Shown here piece after piece: positions 34,468 to 43,001 of a stretch of 64,000 nt of DNA. The position numbers were made by a program, and so were the translations under genes. Source of the DNA: JAHBNG01 sp039028975 (GTDB lineage: Bacteria; Chloroflexota; Anaerolineae; Caldilineales; Caldilineaceae); contig JBCCHB010000084.1 in the NCBI GenBank assembly GCA_039028975.1, forward strand, positions 4,895 to 68,894, given 5' to 3'. The notes beneath the pieces are model-generated. The model was not told where the DNA came from. It saw only the letters and a list, made by a program, of their open reading frames with translations, and made no database searches. The stretch's first letter is position 1; each line of letters begins with the position of its first letter.

Positions 34468-36105
34468 CTAACTTCTAGCCAATTTAACTTCATCAGGTAA
34501 ATCATCTTCAGACCAGTACCCAAGTAGAATACCACGCTTCTCACGATTGTAACCACCTGTTGACCGATCAACTTGGTCTGGACTCATATCTGCACGGATT
34601 TTACGTCGTAGTGTCCATTGGAGCAAGCGCTCCTTCATTTCATCACAAATTGACTTATAGGCAGGATCGCGTCCTACATCAACAATCTCTTGGGGATCTT
34701 CCTCTAACGCAAAGAGCATTGGCGGAAAACCATCAAAGACAATGTACTTCCACTCCTCTGTGCGTACCATGAGAGACCAACAACGCTCAAAGGGCAAGTT
34801 CAAGCTCTGCCTAGCACCTCGGTCGCTCATGTCAAGCTCGCTAACAACAAAGTCACGCCACTCATGGGGTGCATTAGATTGTGAATCTTGATGGAGCAGC
34901 GGCAAGATCGAGCGCCCTTCCAGTCGATACGATGGCACACCGCCCATCACCTCGATAAAAGTCGGCACAAAGTCAATTGACTCTACCAACTGGTTGTTGA
35001 CGGTGCCTCGGGTGACATCAGCTGCAGAACGCGGGTCTACCACAATAAGTGGCACCCGGACTGATTCCTCATGGAAAAAACTCTTCTCACCTAACCAATG
35101 ATCACCCAGATAGTCACCATGGTCGCTAGTAAAGATGATGAACGTATTTTCTAGCTCGCCTCGTTCCTCTAGAAAGCCGAGCAAGCAGCCAATTTGATCG
35201 TCGATCTGCTTGATCAAGCCCATGTAGGTTGGGATGACTGCTTGGCGGGTTTCCTCAGGCACAAACCCAAGGCTAGACTGATGCTCCATATAGGCTTCGT
35301 AAACGGGATGGGGACCGGCACGCTCGCCTTCATGGCGATTGGCAGGTAGCACATGTTCAGAACTGTACATATTGTGATAGGGTGCCGGTGCAATATAGGG
35401 CCAGTGGGGTTTGATGTAGCTGAGGTGCAAACACCAGGGCTGTTCATTCTGGCTTGCTTCTCCGATAAATTCCATGGCCCGGGTTGTTGTATAGGCCGTC
35501 TCTGAGTGCTCCTCTCTAATGTTGGCGGGATAGGGCGCAGCTTCCAGAAACCAGCCACTTAAAAAGTCACCATTTTCGTCTATGGTACCGTTGGCATGGG
35601 TTTGCCAAGGGTTCTCACCTGAGTAGCCTTGCTCGCGCAGATATTGGTTGTACGTGGTGTCACGACTTCTCGTATCGTTTGGATGCAAGCCATCATCTCG
35701 CCAATAGGGTTCAAAGGCTCCTTGAGCGAGGCGCTGCCCGGCTTTCGATTGCGGGTCAATGCCGAGCCGTTCCATTCCCTCTGTGTTGGGTATAATATGG
35801 GTTTTGCCGACGAGGGCGGTACGGACCCCAAGCGGTTCCAGATAATCACCGAGAAACTGTTCCCCAATGGGCAACGGTGCGAAGTTGATCGATGCGCCAT
35901 GGGAAGATACGTAACGACCGGTATAGATCGCTGCGCGCGCTGGCCCACAAGTGGGCGATTGAACGTAGGCCCGATCAAAGCGTACACCCCGCGCAGCCAG
36001 CCGATCAATGTTAGGCGTCTTGAGATGAGGATGACCATAGCAGGAGAGATAATCCCACCGCAGCTGATCACACATGATGAACAGGATATTGGGTCGTTGG
36101 TTCAT
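34468..36105 (-). CDS. Sulfatase (formylglycine-dependent, arylsulfatase/choline-sulfatase-like)
   Basis: 545 residues. NILFIMCDQLRWDYLSCYGH holds the two first metal Asp/Cys positions, and SPTCGPARAAIYTGR has the C-x-P-x-R maturation signal in which Cys becomes formylglycine. ALVGKTHIIP, IKPHWPYIAPAP (Lys-Pro-His), FTSDHGDYLGDHWLGEKSFF (Asp-His) complete the active site. No signal peptide, so it is probably cytosolic and acts on an imported sulfate ester, which fits the ABC ATPase next to it. No anaerobic maturase or FGE gene is in the window. Confidence 0.92.
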   Translation of the reverse strand: MNQRPNILFIMCDQLRWDYLSCYGHPHLKTPNIDRLAARGVRFDRAYVQSPTCGPARAAIYTGRYVSSHGASINFAPLPIGEQFLGDYLEPLGVRTALVGKTHIIPNTEGMERLGIDPQSKAGQRLAQGAFEPYWRDDGLHPNDTRSRDTTYNQYLREQGYSGENPWQTHANGTIDENGDFLSGWFLEAAPYPANIREEHSETAYTTTRAMEFIGEASQNEQPWCLHLSYIKPHWPYIAPAPYHNMYSSEHVLPANRHEGERAGPHPVYEAYMEHQSSLGFVPEETRQAVIPTYMGLIKQIDDQIGCLLGFLEERGELENTFIIFTSDHGDYLGDHWLGEKSFFHEESVRVPLIVVDPRSAADVTRGTVNNQLVESIDFVPTFIEVMGGVPSYRLEGRSILPLLHQDSQSNAPHEWRDFVVSELDMSDRGARQSLNLPFERCWSLMVRTEEWKYIVFDGFPPMLFALEEDPQEIVDVGRDPAYKSICDEMKERLLQWTLRRKIRADMSPDQVDRSTGGYNREKRGILLGYWSEDDLPDEVKLARS

Positions 36106-36840
36106 ATGATATTGGTGTGCAGGAATTCAAGTGCAGATGAAAAGAGCTACAAAGAATAGAGAAATAGTATGGGAATTTAAGCGGTTTGATTATATGGTGA
36201 CCCAAGTGAAAAGTCAAATAACGTATTCATGAGCAACGATTACTGTTGGGTCACCCAGGGTGCCTTAGTAATTTGCACCCTAAAGTGCGGTTGTGTTGAA
36301 AAATATCGTTCATGTTGTGGACTACGATGGTACGGATGAGGTTTGTATCCGGCGCTAAGGATCGAGAATTTAATAAAACGTAATGGAAGATCTCCCGGGT
36401 ACTCGAGATGACAGAACCGTAGTTTTTGGTTTTATTTGATCTTGATTCCTAAGTCACTGACGGAGACATATCTAACGCTACGCGGGAACCAGTCTACTTG
36501 CCGTTGATTGCGCGCTAGATTGGCATCCAACTCTGTTTTTATCATACGAGACTCGTCGATTTTGATGTCGTTTTTATTCCAGTGAACCACGTGACATATG
36601 CGAACAAAAGAAAGTGTTTTGTAGATGGTGTTCCGCTTGGTCACGCGTGCAGTACGAAAACCGGTTGCCTAGTAAGATGGCTGTGCCTAGATATTCATAT
36701 GCCTTTATACGCTCAGCTCCGTTTGAAGACGGGGTTGGTGGCCTCTCTGGTAGCGTTTCGGACCCTCTGTTTTCAAAACGACCGCTGAATAGTTATGTAT
36801 TGTCGATTTGTGGAGTGTATGAGAGGAATAGAAAATTCGT
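36106..36840. other. Intergenic region with repeat copy B and a small hairpin
   Basis: 735 bases between divergent genes. AGGGTGC/GCACCCT (36257-36281) is a 7-base hairpin. Copy B of the dispersed palindrome lies at 36705-36792, ending 48 bases before the next gene. A 70-codon minus-strand frame (36432-36644) is open but has no family motif or ribosome site, so I left it uncalled. Promoters for the sulfatase and the DUF5060 protein must be here. Confidence 0.55.
36705..36792 (+). repeat. Dispersed palindromic repeat, copy B
   Basis: Left arm TATACGCTCAGCTCCGTTTG followed by AAGAC, core GGCCTCTCTGGTAGCGTTTC, right arm GTTTTCAAAACGACCGCTGA ending ATAG. The core CTCTGGTAG is shared with copy A and, in reverse, with copy D. 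Confidence 0.72.
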
Positions 36841-39800
36841 ATGATTGCACAACGAAATCTTATTAGAGTCTTCGTGTTATTCTGTATGACTTCGCTCTTT
36901 TGCGTACCTGTAGGGAAACCACATCTCCGATTGGTATCTTCGGTGCAAGGTGCACCTGCTGCGCAAAACGTGATTAGTTTGACTTTGATCAACGCAGCGA
37001 CCAATCAGCCGATTGCTGCGTTTGACCCACTGACATCGAGCACAACAATTAACCTTGCTGAAGTTGGCAGCAGCCTGAACATTCGTGCAAACATTGAATC
37101 TGGCTCTGTTGGGAGCGTCAGATTCGCACTGGACGAAAACAGCAACTATCTTACAGAAAACGTGCCTCCATATTCGCTTGCAGGTGATGCTGATGGCAAC
37201 TACAGAAGCTGGACGCCATCGGTTGGTAATCACACGGTCAGCGCAACTGCTTATAGCGGCAAAAATGGTACGGGGACAGCAAGTGCTCCGTTGACCATCA
37301 ACTTTACAATTATCAATAGCGGTTCCGGCAGTACAAGCACCCCCACGCCAACCACTTCAGGACCAACGAATACGCCGACCCCGTCGGCCACACCAACGGC
37401 AACAGCGTTGCCACCATCGACAAGCGGCACCGTCAGCGGAGAACTGATGCGTTGGCATCCCGTAGAGGTGAGCTTCAGCGGACCCCCGGCAAGCGAAGAT
37501 GATAGTGCGCCTAACCCCTTTTTAGACTATTGCCTGCAGGTGGTTTTTACCGCACCCAGCGGCAAGCAATATACTATTCCTGGCTTCTTTGCTGGGGATG
37601 GCCGGGGCAACGGGAGCGGGAACGTTTGGCGTGTTCGCTTTTCTCCAAGCGAAGTGGGGGGATGGACCTATCAGACTTCCTTCCGTCAAGGGAGCAATAT
37701 CGCCATAAGTCTCGATAGGAATGCCGGAAGTGGGACGAGCTTCGATGGCGCAACGGGCAGCTTTACGGTATCCGAATCGAACAAAACGGGAGCCGATTTC
37801 CGTAGCGCTGACAAAGGATGGTTGCGCAATGAGGGCAATCACTATCTGACCTTCGCGGGTAGCGGTAATCCCTGGGTAAAGGGTGGTCCAGATATCCCAG
37901 AAAACTTCCTCGGGTATACTGGCTTCGACAATACGCCCAAAGCCGGGCATGATTTTGCTGTCCATCGCAGCGACTGGCGGGAGGGCGATCCGGACTGGAA
38001 CAACGGAGCTGGACGCAACATCATTGGCGCGCTCAATTTCATTGCCGATACGGGCAGCAACGTGATTTACTTCCTACCGATGAATATTGGCGGCGACGGC
38101 AAAGACACCTTCCCCACCATCAGCGAACAGGAGAAGATCCATTACGACATCAGCAAGTTGGCCCAGTGGGAGACTCTCTTCCGCCATGCCCAATCTCGCG
38201 GAATCTTCCTGCATTTTCAGCTTGCAGAGACCGAATCCGGCAACGAGAACTATCATGACGATGGTAGCCTGGGCATCGAGCGCAAGCTCTACTATCGCGA
38301 GCTGATCGCACGATTTGGTCATCACCCTGGTTTGGAGTGGAACATCGGTGAAGAGAATGACTATGGAACCGCCAAGCGCATTCAATTTGCCCAGTACATT
38401 ACGCAAGTTGATCCGTACGATCACCCAGTGACGACTCACACGAGGAGTGTTGCTCCCTATTATGATCCACTCGTTGACGAGCTGGAGCAGGGCAATCCCA
38501 TCTTCATGGATATGACCTCGTTCCAGACCAGCGCAACGGCTGACCAACTTGCCAGCATGGTTGAGAAATATCGCAACGAATCTGATGCGGCTGGCTCACC
38601 TTGGGTAGTCTCGCTTGATGAACCGCAGAAGATCGAAAACGACAAAACCGACGACGCCAACGGGTATCCTCATGGAAGACAACGCAAGATGTGGCCAGCC
38701 TACATGGCCGGTGCGGGTGGCTTCGAGTGGTATGTACAGAAAGATGGTGGAGGGCATGGTTTTGATCAGCAGATCAACGATTATAATGACATGGATGTTG
38801 CCTTGGAGTGGACCGGCTATGCCCTCGATTTCTTAGCTCAGCTGCCGTTACTAGAGATGGAATCTCGCCGGGATTTGGTCTCCGGTAGCAACAGCAAACC
38901 AACCTATGGTCTGGTGAAAGTGGGTGATGTCTATGCGCTGTATAATGAGGATGGAGGTGAACTATTTTTGGATCTGAGCAACGTCAGCGGCACCTACTCC
39001 GTGCAGTGGTTCAACCCACGCAGTGGCGGGCCGCTACTGGCTGGCTCAACTGCGACTGTGCAAGGTGGCAGCCAAGTTAGCTTGGGCAGTCCACCAAGTG
39101 ATACTACGTTAGATTGGGCAGTAATTGTACGACGAAGCGACGGTACGCCCCCTCCAACGCCAACTCAGGCGAATGCACCAATGCCAACCGAAACGGGTAC
39201 CACCACATTACCCGCTACACCAACTGCCACGCCAACAGCAACACAGGTTGCTACACCAACTGTTACACCAACAGCAACACCGACTGAGACACCAACACAA
39301 CAGGCTGTGGTCAGCTATATGCTAGTCAATGCAGAAACGGAGCAAGACATTGCTCCACTGGCAGATGGCGATACGATCGTGCTATCAGAACTACCGACGC
39401 AGAACTTAAACATTCGTGCCAACATCGAGCCTGCAGTCGTCGGCAGTGTTCGATTTGCGCTTAACGGAAATCAGCGTTTCCGAACGGAGAATGTTTTCCC
39501 CTATGCGTTACGAGGTGACTGGAAAGGGAACTATTTTGTATGGAATCCGGCTATTGGTACGCATACGCTTACGGCCACGCCGTATACCAGAAGCAAAGGC
39601 CGCGGTGATACCGGTATTGCGCTGACAATCACCTTCGCTGTGACGGATAATCTATTCAATTCCCAGAGAGAATTGCCAATCGTTGACGAGCCAGGCGAAA
39701 CGGCAAGCCTAAATGGTGGTGTAGTCATGTCGGTTTTGCCTAGCCAGGACATTGGTAGCTCTGTACTCGTTACCCTAACGCATTCAGACGGTACGACCTT

Positions 39801-40005
39801 TTCTGTGGTCACGAATCCAGATGGTAGCTTTGAGCTGTCCGACCTTCTACCAGGTGACTATGTCATCGAGCTAGAGCTGCCCGAGCAGATGGAAGTCACG
39901 AATAGCGAAGCGCTGAGCATCACCCTCGATGCTGGTAGCAGCGTGGAACTTCCGGACTTCGACATTGTTAATCAGGGTGTCTATCTGCCGTTGATTTTGA
40001 GGTAG
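36841..40005 (+). CDS. Secreted DUF5060-containing glycosidase-like protein with duplicated Ig-like domains and a YLPLI-R tail
   Basis: 1054 residues. Signal peptide (residues 7-24, LIRVFVLFCMTSLF). Then a beta domain (about 43-155), a Thr/Pro linker (TPTPTTSGPTNTPTPSATPT), a DUF5060 domain (MRWHPVEVSFSGPP to GGWTYQTSF), and a barrel-like segment with GLEWNIGEENDYG and FEWYVQKDGGGHG that may be a glycoside hydrolase core. A second Thr/Pro linker follows, then a second copy of the beta domain (NLNIRANIEP and VGSVRFALNGN echo the first), a carboxypeptidase-regulatory-like module (NPDGSFELSDLLPGDYVIEL) and the ending GVYLPLILR. It is probably displayed on the surface and binds or cuts a polysaccharide. 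Catalytic residues were not proven. Confidence 0.75.
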   Translation: MIAQRNLIRVFVLFCMTSLFCVPVGKPHLRLVSSVQGAPAAQNVISLTLINAATNQPIAAFDPLTSSTTINLAEVGSSLNIRANIESGSVGSVRFALDENSNYLTENVPPYSLAGDADGNYRSWTPSVGNHTVSATAYSGKNGTGTASAPLTINFTIINSGSGSTSTPTPTTSGPTNTPTPSATPTATALPPSTSGTVSGELMRWHPVEVSFSGPPASEDDSAPNPFLDYCLQVVFTAPSGKQYTIPGFFAGDGRGNGSGNVWRVRFSPSEVGGWTYQTSFRQGSNIAISLDRNAGSGTSFDGATGSFTVSESNKTGADFRSADKGWLRNEGNHYLTFAGSGNPWVKGGPDIPENFLGYTGFDNTPKAGHDFAVHRSDWREGDPDWNNGAGRNIIGALNFIADTGSNVIYFLPMNIGGDGKDTFPTISEQEKIHYDISKLAQWETLFRHAQSRGIFLHFQLAETESGNENYHDDGSLGIERKLYYRELIARFGHHPGLEWNIGEENDYGTAKRIQFAQYITQVDPYDHPVTTHTRSVAPYYDPLVDELEQGNPIFMDMTSFQTSATADQLASMVEKYRNESDAAGSPWVVSLDEPQKIENDKTDDANGYPHGRQRKMWPAYMAGAGGFEWYVQKDGGGHGFDQQINDYNDMDVALEWTGYALDFLAQLPLLEMESRRDLVSGSNSKPTYGLVKVGDVYALYNEDGGELFLDLSNVSGTYSVQWFNPRSGGPLLAGSTATVQGGSQVSLGSPPSDTTLDWAVIVRRSDGTPPPTPTQANAPMPTETGTTTLPATPTATPTATQVATPTVTPTATPTETPTQQAVVSYMLVNAETEQDIAPLADGDTIVLSELPTQNLNIRANIEPAVVGSVRFALNGNQRFRTENVFPYALRGDWKGNYFVWNPAIGTHTLTATPYTRSKGRGDTGIALTITFAVTDNLFNSQRELPIVDEPGETASLNGGVVMSVLPSQDIGSSVLVTLTHSDGTTFSVVTNPDGSFELSDLLPGDYVIELELPEQMEVTNSEALSITLDAGSSVELPDFDIVNQGVYLPLILR

Positions 40006-40036
40006 AAAAAACGGTCAACCTATTAGATGCTCGTTC

Positions 40037-41791
40037 CTAACGCTGAAACGCCATACGCACTTCGGAATATCTATGATGCTCTAGGTGTTGTTGAGCCTGC
40101 CGTCGACGGTCTTGCCAGACGAGCGCTGGCTTAGAGTAATTCAGGGCCTCTTGCAAGAACGCGGCTCCCACTTGCCATACTGAGTGTTGACCAAAGAAAT
40201 GTTGGCGGTAGGGTCCAGTGCGCAGGAAGCCTTGCTTTCTGTTGAGGAGGTCCGGCCGCAGCTTGTTTTTGGGTAAGTGGGTTCGCCCGTTCAGGACAGC
40301 CTGGAAGGGAATGGGTAGCCAGTCGATGTCATCAAATAGTACCTGTATCTGATTCAACACGCTGGTAATCTGGGCAGCGTCAGCCAGATCAACGCCCTCC
40401 ACGAGTGAGTCGATCTTGTCTGCGAGTTGATCATATTCAGCAAAACCGCCGCCAGCGAGCCTCAACTGCTGAAGCTGGGCAATATATTTGTGGGCATCAA
40501 GCTGGCCATGTTGGATGCTGCTTACGCGCAGCGAGAAGAGCTTTACCAGTTCTGTATAGGCCCCAAGCAGCCAGAGTACGCTATAAGGTATCCACAGATC
40601 GTAATGCCCCCACGATTTGTATGAGTTGGCGACTAACCTGTCATTGCTTTTGAGATAGGCGAGGGTCGCCTGTTCCAGAGGCAGAAACCGCTCCCGCGAG
40701 TAATCGCCATCTTTGCGTGCTTCCAACAAGTGGTGGGCTAAAATAGAGACGCTGCTAAGCGAGATGTACAGCCCCTTGGAATAGAGCGGGTCGATAAAAC
40801 CAGCCGCATGGCCCAACAGCGCCCACCGATCCCCCACAATCTGCCTGGATGAGTACTGGATTCGCCCAGTGCGCACCCATTCCCGTACCGAACGGGCACC
40901 TTGAAATTGAGCCGCGATGCTGGGATACTTGCTGATAATGGCCTGGAACTCCTCCTCAGCCGAGAGATGCTCTTGCTTTGGATGCACCCGGGGGTCGAGC
41001 ATAAGGCCCACGCTACAGAGGAGATTGGTCGATGCCGCGTGATTGTTAAACGGGATCACCCATACCCATCCGCCCTCAAAGATGTGATGCAGCGTTCCCT
41101 CAGCGACGCTAAAGGGCAGATCGGCTGCTTTTTGGGTAGTCGCCACATCATGGAAATCGGGTACGTCGATCATATGTGTAAAGATAGCCCGCGATTGAGT
41201 TTGCAGATCAAAGGTGCGCAGGTCAAACTTCTCGGCAATCAGAGAGCGGAAGCCGCCAGCGTCAACCACATAGTTGGCTTGGAATACCTGCCCATTGGTA
41301 GTCGTCAAGATGACACCAGATTCGTCAATCTCGATATCGGCTACCGGTGTATGTTGTAAGACCGTGGCTCCATAACGAACTGCGCAGGTCATTAGAAAGT
41401 AATCGACATCCTGGCGGTAGAGGTGCAACTCATGACCATGAGGGTGCTTAGGGATGACGGCCTGCAAAGAACACTCGGGCTGATGGAGTTCTTCAGCCGT
41501 GTGATGCAGATAACTGAAGTGGCGCTTGACCCCATGGCTGGTGCCGATGTAAGGGAAGTAATTCTCTGAACTAAAGTAGGCTAGCTCTGGTACATCATAG
41601 AGTTCGGCCAGCGCGCGCATGATTTCGGATGTCTCAAGGATCATCGATTCGCCGATGGCAAAGCGAGGGTGACCTTTCGCTTCGAAGATGACTACGTCCA
41701 GACCCTGCCGGGCAAGAATAGCACCCAGTGTAGATCCGGCGATCCCCGAGCCGATGATGGCGATGTCGAACTGTCTGTCTTTGTTTCTCAT
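40037..41791 (-). CDS. Flavin-dependent halogenase-like FAD oxidoreductase
   Basis: 584 residues. FDIAIIGSGIAGSTLGAILA binds FAD (G-x-G-x-x-G). GGWVWVIPFNNH (about residue 240) contains the W-x-W-x-I-P motif of flavin-dependent halogenases and relatives. GDRWALLGHAAGFIDPLYSKG is the third FAD motif, with D-P positioned as in this family. Residues 400-584 are a helical C-terminal domain. It would chlorinate or otherwise oxidise an activated aromatic substrate, with a flavin reductase from elsewhere. Last gene of the MarR-ABM-halogenase set, 111 bases after the ABM stop. No biosynthetic cluster (NRPS/PKS) is nearby, so the substrate is unclear. Confidence 0.8.
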   Translation of the reverse strand: MRNKDRQFDIAIIGSGIAGSTLGAILARQGLDVVIFEAKGHPRFAIGESMILETSEIMRALAELYDVPELAYFSSENYFPYIGTSHGVKRHFSYLHHTAEELHQPECSLQAVIPKHPHGHELHLYRQDVDYFLMTCAVRYGATVLQHTPVADIEIDESGVILTTTNGQVFQANYVVDAGGFRSLIAEKFDLRTFDLQTQSRAIFTHMIDVPDFHDVATTQKAADLPFSVAEGTLHHIFEGGWVWVIPFNNHAASTNLLCSVGLMLDPRVHPKQEHLSAEEEFQAIISKYPSIAAQFQGARSVREWVRTGRIQYSSRQIVGDRWALLGHAAGFIDPLYSKGLYISLSSVSILAHHLLEARKDGDYSRERFLPLEQATLAYLKSNDRLVANSYKSWGHYDLWIPYSVLWLLGAYTELVKLFSLRVSSIQHGQLDAHKYIAQLQQLRLAGGGFAEYDQLADKIDSLVEGVDLADAAQITSVLNQIQVLFDDIDWLPIPFQAVLNGRTHLPKNKLRPDLLNRKQGFLRTGPYRQHFFGQHSVWQVGAAFLQEALNYSKPALVWQDRRRQAQQHLEHHRYSEVRMAFQR

Positions 41792-41902
41792 GCGATTCCC
41801 TTTACAATCTGCTCGTTATTACCTTTTGCTCATCAATTCATTCAGCTCGCTAATACCTTATTCGCGTATATTCCGTAGGTTTAAGGCACAACTTCACAAG
41901 AA

Positions 41903-42193
41903 TCAAAGGGGCTGAGCCTCAAAACGATTGGAAACCGGCGGTGCCGTAATCATTGGTCCTAGGGCATCACGGAACTGGGTAAACCGCTCGGTGCAGGTAT
42001 ACGTGTCGAAGGCGGCAGCCGAATCCCACTCTTCATAAAGAGCAAAGCGATTCTCCTGTTGAATTTGCTGATAGAAGCTAAACGTTTGACATGCGTCGAC
42101 CGCCAGCGTATCCGCCACAAATTCGTTCATCATCCCTACAAATGCGGACCTCTGCTCTGGCTTTACATCCACAGTTACATGAACAATAACCAT
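41903..42193 (-). CDS. Antibiotic biosynthesis monooxygenase (ABM/YgiN-like) family protein
   Basis: 96 residues, the whole family length. MVIVHVTVDVKPEQRSAF, FYQQIQQENRFALYEEWD and FDTYTCTERFTQF are the ferredoxin-like strands of ABM/quinol-monooxygenase proteins. These often oxidise quinols or polyketides without cofactors. GAAAGGG lies upstream of the ATG. It lies between the MarR gene and the halogenase, and one of the two candidate operators is in its leader, so it is probably derepressed with them. Confidence 0.87.
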   Translation of the reverse strand: MVIVHVTVDVKPEQRSAFVGMMNEFVADTLAVDACQTFSFYQQIQQENRFALYEEWDSAAAFDTYTCTERFTQFRDALGPMITAPPVSNRFEAQPL

Positions 42194-42255
42194 TTGGTGT
42201 ACCCTTTCTCTTGTTTACATAGAATATGCTTGTGTTGGATATGTTTGCTTGTTTA

Positions 42256-42277
42256 ATATTTGCTTTAGCAAGTAAAT
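42256..42277 (-). promoter_or_regulatory. Candidate MarR operator, copy 1 (upstream of the ABM gene)
   Basis: ATATTTGCTTTAGCAAGTAA is 18 of 20 identical to the sequence over the MarR promoter (42784-42803). Its core TTGC-TTTA-GCAA is an inverted repeat as expected for a MarR dimer site. It lies about 65 bases before the ABM start. Confidence 0.65.
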
Positions 42278-42308
42278 GGTTAAAAAAAGCGGCTTGAGAG
42301 CCACAATC

Positions 42309-42767
42309 CTACATAGTGCTAGCCACATTGGCTTCAATCTTATCCAGAGTTGCCACCATAACGTCAATATCATGCTGGGAAATCCCAGCAAATACTTGCT
42401 GACGCACTTCAACAATTACGGGCATCATCTTCTCCATGAGCGCCTGACCTTCCTCTGTAAGTGAAATGAGATGGCGGCGTCGATCTTCCGGATCCGCATC
42501 CCGCTTGACCAGTGTGCGCTTTTCCAGCGCGTCGATCATACGTGTAATGTTAGGATGGTCATTGAGATCCTTATCGGCCAAATCGGACTGGGATTGACCA
42601 GCTCGCTCATATAAGCGGAACAATATGAACCATTGCTCCATGCTGATTTCCAACCCCAACTTATGAAAGGTCTTGTTGAGGTGAACGCGCAGAATTCGCG
42701 CAGTGCGATGAATGCGATATGCTGTCGCTTTGTCTAATGTGCTAGTATCTTGGATATGATTAACCAT
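42309..42767 (-). CDS. MarR-family transcriptional regulator
   Basis: 152 residues. EISMEQWFILFRLYERAGQSQ is the dimer helix and start of the winged helix, LADKDLNDHPNITRMIDALEKRTLVKR the recognition helix, and DPEDRRRHLISLTEEGQALM the MarR signature wing. These regulators are released from DNA by phenolic or oxidant ligands. It is first in its set and has one operator over its own promoter, so autorepression is likely, with control of the ABM and halogenase genes behind it. Confidence 0.92.
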   Translation of the reverse strand: MVNHIQDTSTLDKATAYRIHRTARILRVHLNKTFHKLGLEISMEQWFILFRLYERAGQSQSDLADKDLNDHPNITRMIDALEKRTLVKRDADPEDRRRHLISLTEEGQALMEKMMPVIVEVRQQVFAGISQHDIDVMVATLDKIEANVASTM

Positions 42768-42783
42768 TTCAGTTGCCTAGAAA

Positions 42784-42806
42784 ATATTTGCATTGGCAAG
42801 TATAAT
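42784..42806 (-). promoter_or_regulatory. MarR promoter with overlapping candidate operator, copy 2
   Basis: ATATTTGCATTGGCAAGTAT (core TTGC-ATTG-GCAA) repeats the 42256 site. On the minus strand it overlaps a TATACT -10 (42799-42804), with TTTCAA 16 bases upstream as a possible -35; the MarR ATG follows about 32 bases later. Bound repressor would block polymerase. Confidence 0.62.
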
Positions 42807-43001
42807 GCGCTGGGTGGCAATTGAAAGTAATTCTGATTACAAATTGTCTATGGTAGACTATTCTACTCCCAGCACACCCTGCGCTTCAAAGACTGTAGGT
42901 CGTATCGCTGCTTGCGTTGCTTTGGATCAGCGAGGAACAACCGCTACACAATCCACGCGTAAACGGCGAGAAAAATGACAATGGTCGAGGAGGGCTAGAT
43001 A

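Noticed and set aside
36432..36644. 70-codon minus-strand frame upstream of the sulfatase
   Set aside because: The C-terminal half looks protein-like (RNQRQVDWFPRSVRYVS), but there is no start context and no known family; could be a remnant.
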